Shown in pieces: positions 1-5,049 of a stretch of DNA of 5,829 nt. Under the pieces are notes generated by a model. It was given only the letters and a program-made list of their open reading frames with translations, was not told the DNA's origin and did no database searches. The position numbers were made by a program, and so were the translations under genes. This DNA is from Pseudomonadota bacterium (GTDB lineage Bacteria; Pseudomonadota; Gammaproteobacteria; Burkholderiales; Burkholderiaceae_F). The DNA is taken from positions 1-5,829 of the forward strand of contig JAKANT010000129.1 in assembly GCA_021823635.1 (NCBI GenBank), given 5' to 3'. The number at the start of each line of letters is the position of its first letter. The first letter of the stretch is position 1.

Positions 1-1220
1 CGGCGGTGTCGGCGCTGCCGTTCGACGGGCTCAAGAACATGAGCCTGGACGCCGCGGCCGCGCTCGGCCAGGCGGTCGGCGGCATTGCCAACCTCGCCAA
101 CATGGCGAGCAGCCTGCAGAACTTCGCCAACAACACCGCGTTCTACAGCCAGGCCGAGATCGACCAGCGCGACAAGGCCAACCTGCAAAAGCTGTTCGAC
201 AGCTACGGCGTCGCCATGCCGACCACCACGGCCGGGTATCGCGCCCTGGTTGACGAGGCAACGCAGCTCGCCTCGACCAGCGCCACGGCCGCGCAGGGCT
301 TGCAGGACTTGCTCAATAACGCCGACACCTTTGCGCGCGTCGTTGGCAGCACCTCGTCCGCGCTGGCGCAAGGGGCCGGCGCGCTGTCGAGCGCGTATGC
401 GTCCGCCGCCAACGCCGACTATCTCACCCCGGCGAGCCAGGCGAGCGCGTGGGATCGCAACACGATGCTCGGCGCGGCCTATGGCCCGATCGAGGACGCC
501 AACACCGCGTACTGGAACAAGGTGAACGCCACGACGCAGGCCGGCAACGCGATCATCCACGCCATTTTCGGCGACACGCCGGTCGTGCAGGGAACGCCGG
601 GCGGTGTGGGTGGCAGCAGTGCGACCAGCAGCGCGCTGTCGGCCTGGCAGTCGGCCACCGACGCCATCGTCAGCACCATGAAGGATCTGCGCACCACGCT
701 GCTCGGCACCGGCTCGCAGAGCCTCGTGCAACTGCAGGCGCAGTTCGCCATCGCCACGGCCCAGGCCAAGGCGGGCGACCTCACCGCCGCGCAGAACCTG
801 CCGCAACTGGCGAAGGATCTGGTCGCCGCCGGGCAGAACTGGAGCGCCACGGCGACCGACCAGGCGCGGCTGACCAGCGGCGTGCTCGCCAGCCTGTCGC
901 AAGTGCTCGGCGCCCGCGGCGTCGCGGTGCCGCAGTTCGCGGGCGGCGGCCTGGCCGATGGCTGGGCGATCGTCGGCGAGCAGGGTCCGGAGCTGGTGAA
1001 TTTCAGCGCCCCGGCCCGCGTCTACACCGCCAGCCAGACCAGCGCCGCGCTCGGCGGCGGATCGGGTGACCTCTCCGCGTTGCGCGCCGAGGTGGCCGCG
1101 CTGCGCACCGAGAACGGGGCCGAGAACCGCGCCGCCGTCGCGCTGCTGAGCCGCATCAATCTGATTCTGACGCGCGCCAGCCAAAACCCGGACGCGCTGT
1201 CCGTGAGGGTGCTGACGTGA
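1..1220 (+). CDS. Phage tail tape-measure protein, C-terminal part (5' end outside window)
   Basis: The reading frame is already open at the left edge (first full codon at base 3), so the true start lies upstream; the GTG at base 6 is not a credible start. About 405 codons are visible. Residue numbers here count from base 6. Tape-measure proteins set the tail length of long-tailed phages and help DNA entry. The evidence is the long Ala/Gln/Ser-rich helical sequence, followed by the C-terminal signature seen at the end of many phage tape-measure proteins: FAGGG (about 311-315), then GWAIVGEQGPELVNF (319-333), then the ARVYTASQT stretch. The last 50 residues look like a short coiled coil (LSALRAEVAALRTEN). 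No peptidase or lysozyme motif is visible in this part. The stop overlaps the start of the next gene (GTGA), indicating translational coupling. Identification of the family is firm; full length and any N-terminal domains are unknown. Confidence 0.9.
   Translation, partial: AVSALPFDGLKNMSLDAAAALGQAVGGIANLANMASSLQNFANNTAFYSQAEIDQRDKANLQKLFDSYGVAMPTTTAGYRALVDEATQLASTSATAAQGLQDLLNNADTFARVVGSTSSALAQGAGALSSAYASAANADYLTPASQASAWDRNTMLGAAYGPIEDANTAYWNKVNATTQAGNAIIHAIFGDTPVVQGTPGGVGGSSATSSALSAWQSATDAIVSTMKDLRTTLLGTGSQSLVQLQAQFAIATAQAKAGDLTAAQNLPQLAKDLVAAGQNWSATATDQARLTSGVLASLSQVLGARGVAVPQFAGGGLADGWAIVGEQGPELVNFSAPARVYTASQTSAALGGGSGDLSALRAEVAALRTENGAENRAAVALLSRINLILTRASQNPDALSVRVLT
1027..1053 (+). repeat. 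27-nt direct repeat, copy 1 (in tape-measure gene)
   Basis: These 27 bases are identical to 2269-2295, about 1.24 kb downstream. The match starts CCGCCAGCCAG and ends CCGCGCTCG. It is in the same reading frame in both genes and encodes ASQTSAAL in each. The flanking bases on both sides differ. Confidence 0.85.
1205..1219 (+). promoter_or_regulatory. Ribosome binding site and overlapping GTG start for the distal-tail-like gene
   Basis: GAGGG at 1205-1209 lies 7 nt before the GTG at 1217, inside the last codons of the tape-measure gene. The GTGA overlap (start 1217-1219, upstream stop 1218-1220) fixes this start and suggests that ribosomes finishing the tape-measure protein re-initiate here. 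Confidence 0.65.
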
Positions 1221-2095
1221 AGATCATCCCGCCCATCACCGTCACCGACGCGATCCTCGTGAGCAGCACCGTCGCCGAGGACGACGCGCCGGCCTACAGC
1301 GCGGCCACCACCTACGCCGCGGGCGACAAGGCGATCGCCAGCCACCGCGTGTACGAAAGCGCCCAGGCCGCCAACACCGGCCACAGCGTGCTCGACCCGA
1401 CCTGGTGGACCGACATCGGCCCGACCAAGCGCTGGGCGCCGTTCGACCAGGCCATCGGCACCTACTGCACCGGCGCCTCGCCGATCGAGATCGTGCTGGC
1501 GCCCGCGCAGAACACCAACGCCGTCGCGCTGATCGACGTGAGCGGCATCGACACGGTGCGCGTGCGCAGCGCCGTCGGCGCCGTGACCACTTACGACAAG
1601 ACGATCGACCTGCGCTCGACGCGGTTGGTGGCGAGTTGGTACGACTACTTTTTCACGCCGATCGATATCGCCACGCAGGCGATCTTCGACGACCTGCCGG
1701 TCGCCTCGACCAACCAGGTCACCGTGACCTGCACCGGCGCGGCGCCATCGCTCGGCGTGCTGGCGGTCGGGCTGCAGCGGGAATTCGGCGATGCGCAGTA
1801 CGGCACGTCGTTCGGCATCATCGACTACTCGCAGAAGCAGACCAACACCTTCGGCGTGACCGACGTGCAAGAGCGCGCCTATGCCAAGCGCTCGCAGGTC
1901 AGCTTCACGCTGCCGCGCCCGCAGGTCGACGCCTTCTCGAAGCTGCTCGCCAGCCTGCGCGCGAAGCCGGCGATCTGGCGCGTCGACGACACCGAGGAAA
2001 TGCTGACGATTTACGGCTGGGTCCGCGACTGGACGCAGACCATCGCGTACCCGACCCTCGTGACCGGCGACATGACCTTGGAAGGACTGATCTGA
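1217..2095 (+). CDS. Distal-tail-like structural protein with an N-terminal carbohydrate-binding-like module
   Basis: This 292-residue protein directly follows the tape-measure gene, the position usually taken by distal tail or tail-tip proteins. The GTG start overlaps the upstream stop by 4 nt, and GAGGG at 1205-1209 is a well-placed ribosome binding site (7 nt spacing). Residues about 25-68 form an insert with the layout of small sugar-binding (CBM5/12-like) modules: Y27, Y33, GD at 36-37, Y46, N53, P61, WW at 63-64, G68. The rest (about 70-292) is mostly predicted beta strand, starting at the RWAPFDQA segment and ending with a domain around SFTLPRPQVDAF, YGWVRDW and the C-terminal TLEGLI. 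I recognise the general type from proteins encoded after tape-measure genes in phages of Proteobacteria, but the family has no clear biochemical role. Tail-tip or baseplate location and a sugar-contacting role for the insert are inferences. Confidence 0.75.
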   Translation: MKIIPPITVTDAILVSSTVAEDDAPAYSAATTYAAGDKAIASHRVYESAQAANTGHSVLDPTWWTDIGPTKRWAPFDQAIGTYCTGASPIEIVLAPAQNTNAVALIDVSGIDTVRVRSAVGAVTTYDKTIDLRSTRLVASWYDYFFTPIDIATQAIFDDLPVASTNQVTVTCTGAAPSLGVLAVGLQREFGDAQYGTSFGIIDYSQKQTNTFGVTDVQERAYAKRSQVSFTLPRPQVDAFSKLLASLRAKPAIWRVDDTEEMLTIYGWVRDWTQTIAYPTLVTGDMTLEGLI

Positions 2096-2099
2096 CATG
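2080..2099 (+). promoter_or_regulatory. Strong ribosome binding site for the tail-fibre-like gene
   Basis: GGAAGGA at 2080-2086, 10 nt before the ATG at 2097, is among the closest matches to the Shine-Dalgarno consensus in the window. It overlaps the last codons of the preceding gene, whose stop (2093-2095) ends 1 nt before the ATG. It supports 2097 as the true start. Confidence 0.65.
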
Positions 2100-2753
2100 G
2101 CAATCACCCCTCTTCCGACGCCGCCGAGCAGCGCGGACCCGGTGAATTTCAACGCCCGCGCCGACGCGTTCCTCGGCGCGCTGCCCGGCTTCGGCGCAGA
2201 ACTCGACGCGCTCGGCACGCAAGCGCAGGCCGATGCAGCCGCGGCGGGCGCAAGCGCGGCAGCAGCCGCCGCCAGCCAGACCAGCGCCGCGCTCGCCGCG
2301 AACACGGCGTCGGGCTCGGCGAACTTCAAGGGCGTCTGGTCGAGCCTATCCGGCCCGCTCGCCATGCCCGCGGCGGTGCTGCATGCCGGCAGCTATTGGC
2401 TGCTGCTGGCCGATCTCGCCGACGTGACCGCGGCGCAACCTGGCGTGTCCGCGTCGTGGGCGGCCTACACCCCCAGCGAGCCGACGGTGCTGGTGAATGC
2501 CAACGCCGCGGCCACGCTCGGCGCGCTCCACCTCGTCAACGGCAACTACACCGTCACGCTGCCCGCCGCGCCGCAGGACGGCATGCGCTGCAAGTTCCGC
2601 GACGTGACTGTGGCCGGAACCGTGTGGGCGGTGGCTCCGAATGGCGCGGCCATCGAAACCGGCGCGGCCGGCGAAGTGATGACCGTCGACCTCCCGTTCT
2701 TCAACTTCGAGCTGCGCTACAGCGGCTCGCTCGTTCGCTGGGTGCTGCTATGA
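2097..2753 (+). CDS. Tail-fibre-like protein with Ala-rich stalk
   Basis: The protein has 218 residues. Residues 1-40 (starting MAITPLPTPPSSADPVNF, then RADAFLGALPGFGAEL) match a widespread N-terminal motif of phage tail-fibre-like proteins, thought to anchor them to the tail. Residues about 40-72 are an Ala/Gln/Ser-rich stretch likely to be helical or a trimeric coiled-coil stalk. A small aromatic module follows (F77, W81, P91, G98, W101, P115, W121), like those found in many phage fibres. The C-terminal domain, about 128-218, is beta-rich (NYTVTLPAAPQDG, then FELRYSG, then VRWVLL), a pattern common in fibre domains. It begins 1 nt after the upstream stop and its TGA overlaps the next ATG. 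A role in host attachment is the likely job; the receptor cannot be deduced. The Ala-rich stalk contains one copy of a 27-nt sequence also present in the tape-measure gene. Confidence 0.78.
   Translation: MAITPLPTPPSSADPVNFNARADAFLGALPGFGAELDALGTQAQADAAAAGASAAAAAASQTSAALAANTASGSANFKGVWSSLSGPLAMPAAVLHAGSYWLLLADLADVTAAQPGVSASWAAYTPSEPTVLVNANAAATLGALHLVNGNYTVTLPAAPQDGMRCKFRDVTVAGTVWAVAPNGAAIETGAAGEVMTVDLPFFNFELRYSGSLVRWVLL
2269..2295 (+). repeat. 27-nt direct repeat, copy 2 (in tail-fibre-like gene)
   Basis: This is the second exact copy of the sequence at 1027-1053, lying in the Ala-rich stalk of the fibre-like gene and again encoding ASQTSAAL (residues 59-66). Identity is at the DNA level, including all third codon positions. 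Confidence 0.85.
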
Positions 2754-3025
2754 GCAATGTGTCGACGTTTGTGAAGGGCCAGATCAAGAGCATCCAGCGC
2801 GGCGTGCTAGCGATCGCCGCGGCAAGCACTTCTGCATCGGCGACCGTCGCGGCGGTCAACACGGCCAAAGCCGAGCTGCGGAGTCTGGGGCAGACCTCGG
2901 CAGGCACGGATGTAACAGGCAGCCGCGCGTATGTGGTCCTAGCCAACTCGACCACCGTCACCGCAACCAAGTCCGGGAACACCACAACGGCGGCGGTTTC
3001 CTGGGAACTCGTGGAGTATTACTGA
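2750..3025 (+). CDS. Small beta-rich phage structural protein (91 aa)
   Basis: The start is the ATG at 2750, which overlaps the preceding stop as ATGA. The same frame stays open far upstream, but that upstream part is antisense-like shadow of the fibre gene. The 91-residue product starts MSNVSTFVKGQIKSIQRGVL and ends VSWELVEYY. The pattern SIQRG, a TVAAVNTAKAEL strand-turn-strand, a variable polar loop, and a final TTVTATKSG then VSWELVE resembles a small beta-sandwich type found repeatedly beside tail-fibre genes in phages and prophages; its function is not established to my knowledge. There is no good ribosome binding site, so coupling to the upstream gene is likely. Hand-counted GC is about 62-63%, against about 70% for nearby sequence, and codons such as CTA, ACA, GTA, TCT and GGA-poor choices appear more often, suggesting later acquisition. 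The gene is real in my view; its role is inferred from position only. Confidence 0.7.
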   Translation: MSNVSTFVKGQIKSIQRGVLAIAAASTSASATVAAVNTAKAELRSLGQTSAGTDVTGSRAYVVLANSTTVTATKSGNTTTAAVSWELVEYY

Positions 3026-3026
3026 A

Positions 3027-3482
3027 ATGAGCCACTACGCCGCACAACTCGACGCCGCGGGCGTCTGCATCGCCATCACCGAAACCCCCGAGGCGCAGGC
3101 CGGCGCGAACATCGTCGCCATCGACGCCTACGACACCAGCCTGCTCGGGCAGACCTGGGACGGCGCCGCCTGGCACGCGCCGGCCGCGCCCGCGCCGGTG
3201 CGCCACATCACCCCCCGCGCGCTGCGCATGCGCTTCACGTCCGCCGAGCGCGTGGCGATCGAGATCGGCATGCTCGACGACCCGACCGCGGCGATGGCCC
3301 TCCGGCAGCAGGCCGCCGCGCTGCGCGCGTACATGGGCGACCTGGCCGCCGCGCAGTACATCGATCTCGACGATCCGGCCACCGTCGCGGGCGTGCAGGC
3401 GCTCGAAGCCGCCGGCTTGATCGCCACCGGCCGCGCCGCGGCCATCCTCGCCCAAGACCCGCAACCCGCCGAACTGCCGTAA
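3027..3482 (+). CDS. Phage tail-region protein with helical C-terminal domain
   Basis: This 151-residue protein starts 1 nt after the previous stop; GGAG at 3013-3016 could serve as a ribosome binding site. The N-terminal part (about 1-52) is beta-rich, opens MSHYAAQLDAAGVC and includes the short LLGQTWDGAAW motif, as seen in small proteins next to phage fibre genes, including some annotated as fibre-assembly proteins. A Pro/Ala linker (about 52-59, APAAPAPV) leads to a helical domain (about 61-150) with ITPRALRMRFTSAERVAIE, a middle helix with AAALRAYMGDL, and AQYIDLDDP then VQALEAAGL. This helical part recurs, in my recollection, at the C-terminus of many prophage tail-region proteins. It could be a fibre chaperone or a minor structural part; neither is shown by the sequence. 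Confidence 0.65.
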   Translation: MSHYAAQLDAAGVCIAITETPEAQAGANIVAIDAYDTSLLGQTWDGAAWHAPAAPAPVRHITPRALRMRFTSAERVAIEIGMLDDPTAAMALRQQAAALRAYMGDLAAAQYIDLDDPATVAGVQALEAAGLIATGRAAAILAQDPQPAELP

Positions 3483-3486
3483 CGCC

Positions 3487-3771
3487 ATGACCGAGCCGAC
3501 CGAGAACCGCCGCATCCGCTTCGACCCGACCGTCAATCTCGGGCACATCCTCACGTTCCTGGGCTTTATCAGCCTGGGCATCGGCGCCTACCAGAACCTC
3601 GACAAGCGCGTCACCGTCGTCGAGGTGCGCCAGGTCGCGCAGGACCGCCGCGACGACGCGCAGGACTCGGCCATGAAGGACTCGCTCGCCGCCGTCTACG
3701 CCAGCCAGCGCCGCATCGAGGACAAGCTGGACGCGCTGATTGCCCAGCGCGTGCAACGCACCGGGCAGTGA
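3487..3771 (+). CDS. Small membrane protein with one transmembrane segment and a coiled coil
   Basis: The product has 94 residues. A positively charged N-terminus (R8, R9, R11) precedes one hydrophobic segment at about 18-37 (LGHILTFLGFISLGIGAYQN). The remainder, about 40-90, is charged and helical with coiled-coil character (KRVTVVEVRQVAQDRRDD, then RRIEDKLDAL). Proteins of this plan, short with an N-terminal membrane anchor and a coiled coil, occur near the structural-to-lysis boundary of many phages and are sometimes called holin-like or haemolysin XhlA-like, but XhlA proteins carry the membrane segment at the C-terminus, so I do not assign that family. There is no signal-peptidase site or lipobox. 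It starts 4 nt after the previous stop without a visible ribosome binding site, suggesting re-initiation. A lysis accessory or injection-related role are both open. Confidence 0.65.
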   Translation: MTEPTENRRIRFDPTVNLGHILTFLGFISLGIGAYQNLDKRVTVVEVRQVAQDRRDDAQDSAMKDSLAAVYASQRRIEDKLDALIAQRVQRTGQ

Positions 3772-3807
3772 TCGCCCAAGCTCAAACGCCAACCCAAGGA
3801 ACCCGCC
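3772..3807 (+). other. Longest intergenic gap in the window (36 nt), with ribosome binding site
   Basis: This is the only gap longer than 15 nt. It holds AAGGA at 3796-3800, 7 nt before the ATG at 3808, and nothing that looks like a promoter or a hairpin with a T-run. The base composition is visibly less GC-rich than the genes (stretches such as CTCAAACGCC and AACCCAAGG). It could mark a module border, since a well-formed ribosome binding site replaces the tight coupling seen elsewhere. Confidence 0.5.
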
Positions 3808-4368
3808 ATGACCTACGCCACCCGCCAATCGTCGGCCGTCCGCACGGCCAAGCAGGCCGCCATTGAAACCACCATCGGCGCCAGCCCCAAGCTGTACCTG
3901 TTCGACGCTGCGCCGAGCGCGGCCATGACCGACGCCGACCCCGGCAACGCCATCGCCAACGGCACGCTGCCGGCCGACTGGGCCACGCAGGCCGCGGGCG
4001 TCCTGAGCAAGAGCGGCACCTGGACGCTCACCGGCACCAACCCCGGCGGCTACGCCAAGAGCTTCCGGCTCAAGGACGGCGCCGGCACCGTGAACCACTG
4101 GGACGGCCTGGTGTCCGAGCCGTGGGCCGGCGGCAAGACCTACAGCGTCGGAATGCAGGTGCACAACGGCGGCAACGTGTACGGCTGCACCACCGCCGGC
4201 ACCGCCGCTGCGGCCGGCGGCCCGACCGGCACCGGCACCGGCATCACCGACGGCACGGCGGTGTGGGCCTACCTGGGCGCGCAGGCGATGACCATCGACA
4301 ACAGCAACATCGCCAACGGCCAGCAGATCACGGTCAATACGTTCACCAACACCGACGGCAACGCCTGA
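3808..4368 (+). CDS. Phage structural protein with an inserted carbohydrate-binding-like module
   Basis: This 186-residue protein has its own ribosome binding site (AAGGA, 7 nt spacing). Residues 1-100 and 158-186 look like one beta-rich body: an N-terminal helix (VRTAKQAAIETTIGASP), the segment KLYLFDAAPSAAM, and further strands such as GTWTLTG and KSFRLKDGAG, with the final ANGQQITVNTFT. This outline fits small phage particle proteins of unknown role. Residues about 106-157 look like an inserted module: W106, Y112, G115, Y125, P139, DG at 148-149, W153, Y155, G157. That layout resembles the sugar-binding-like module in the protein at 1217-2095. A GC-rich stretch within the module (4193-4220) could fold as a hairpin. 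A particle surface protein, possibly binding host surface sugars, is the inference; no named family is assigned. Confidence 0.65.
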   Translation: MTYATRQSSAVRTAKQAAIETTIGASPKLYLFDAAPSAAMTDADPGNAIANGTLPADWATQAAGVLSKSGTWTLTGTNPGGYAKSFRLKDGAGTVNHWDGLVSEPWAGGKTYSVGMQVHNGGNVYGCTTAGTAAAAGGPTGTGTGITDGTAVWAYLGAQAMTIDNSNIANGQQITVNTFTNTDGNA

Positions 4369-4383
4369 GCCTAGGGGCGCGCG

Positions 4384-5043
4384 ATGACGCAGCAGACCAT
4401 CAACGTCGGCGCCACGCCGGGCGACGGTACCGGCGACGCCGCCTCGGTCGCCTTCGGCAAGGCCAATGCCAACTTCGCCGAGCTGTACGGGCGCCTGTCC
4501 GGCGGCACCGCGTGGCCGGTGCGCAAGGCCACGCCGAAGATCGCGGGCGACTGGGGCGGCACGGCGCTCGCCACGCTGGCGCTCACCGCGGCGCGGCAAT
4601 ACTTCGTGCCGCTCGTCGTGCCGCGGGCGATGCCGCTCACCGCGCTCAAGATCAGCGTCACCACGGCCAGCGCGGGCACGGCCGCGATCGGCGTGTATGC
4701 CAACACGCAGGACGCCAGCGGCAACGACATCCCCGGCGCGCTGCTCGCCAGCGTGACCGGCCTGGACACCAGCGCCACCGGCGACAAGAGCGGCACGATC
4801 GCCGCCGGCTACACCCTGCAGCCTGGAACGCTCTACTGGATCAGCGCCATCGCGTCGGCCGCGGCCACGGTGCGCGCGCTCGCCGTCGGCAGTGTGCAGA
4901 CCGTGCTCGGGCGCACCGTGAACAACACCACGGTCATTTCCTACCTGTACGCGGCTGGGTCCGGCAGTGCGCTGCCGAACCCAGCGCCGTCGAGCCTGAG
5001 CGCCGGCACCGGGTCGTGCCCGGCGCTCTACCTGGTCGAGTAA
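4384..5043 (+). CDS. Tail-fibre-like protein with a beta-sandwich domain
   Basis: The protein has 219 residues. AGGGG at 4373-4377 (6 nt spacing) is a modest ribosome binding site. Residues 1-38 (QTINVGATPGDGTGDAAS, then FGKANANFAELY) match a widespread phage N-terminal motif found at the start of fibre and related structural proteins, probably a particle-attachment segment. Residues about 68-219 form a beta-rich domain: YFVPLVVP, LKISVTTASAGTAAIGVY, a turn with IPGALLAS, TGDKSGTIA, then LQPGTLYWISAIAS and a C-terminal LPNPAP linker before the last strand (ALYLVE). I recognise this as a recurring phage beta-sandwich type of unknown ligand. The 3' end of the gene contains two inverted repeats (4954-4985 and 4999-5027), the first written in codons unlike the rest of the gene. 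A host-contact role is likely but not demonstrated. Confidence 0.7.
   Translation: MTQQTINVGATPGDGTGDAASVAFGKANANFAELYGRLSGGTAWPVRKATPKIAGDWGGTALATLALTAARQYFVPLVVPRAMPLTALKISVTTASAGTAAIGVYANTQDASGNDIPGALLASVTGLDTSATGDKSGTIAAGYTLQPGTLYWISAIASAAATVRALAVGSVQTVLGRTVNNTTVISYLYAAGSGSALPNPAPSSLSAGTGSCPALYLVE
4954..4985 (+). other. Strong inverted repeat within the 3' end of the fibre-like gene
   Basis: Arms 4954-4967 (GCTGGGTCCGGCAG) and 4972-4985 (CTGCCGAACCCAGC) pair at 13 of 14 positions around a 4-nt loop (TGCG). The single mismatch is C4961 against A4978. There is no T-run after it, and the gene continues for about 58 nt, so it is not a standard intrinsic terminator. Confidence 0.7.
4999..5027 (+). 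other. Second, shorter inverted repeat just before the stop codon
   Basis: Arms 4999-5006 (AGCGCCGG) and 5020-5027 (CCGGCGCT) pair perfectly at 8 positions around a 13-nt loop; an alternative 5-bp stem (CCGGG with CCCGG) forms inside. It ends 13 nt before the stop codon (5041-5043). No T-run follows. In DNA this rich in G and C it may be coincidental. Confidence 0.4.
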
Positions 5044-5049
5044 CCCGGC

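Noticed and set aside
6..8. GTG at base 6 as a start codon
   Set aside because: The frame is open to the left edge and the visible part is only the C-terminal end of a normally much longer tape-measure protein.
449..1069. 206-codon + strand frame inside the tape-measure gene
   Set aside because: It is an alternative-frame shadow rich in Arg, His, Gly and Ala; the tape-measure frame carries the conserved signature.
1022..2365. 447-codon open frame on the minus strand
   Set aside because: It runs antisense through three better-supported genes. Its product is rich in Arg, Gly, Ala, Val and His with no recognisable domain, as expected when GC-ending codons on the other strand remove stops.
4193..4220. 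GC-rich potential hairpin (7 bp plus 4 bp with a 2-nt bulge) in the module of the protein at 3808-4368
   Set aside because: It is made of GCC/GGC-type codons typical of this gene and encodes a Gly/Ala loop, so chance pairing in GC-rich DNA explains it. No T-run follows.
3235..4599. 454-codon open frame on the minus strand
   Set aside because: It spans parts of four + strand genes with phage-like features and crosses their boundaries. The sequence is low-complexity Gly/Ala/Arg/Val and has no family signature.
4954..5027. Intrinsic transcription terminator
   Set aside because: The hairpins are strong, but no T-run follows either one, they lie inside the coding region, and another gene starts within 25 nt on the same strand.
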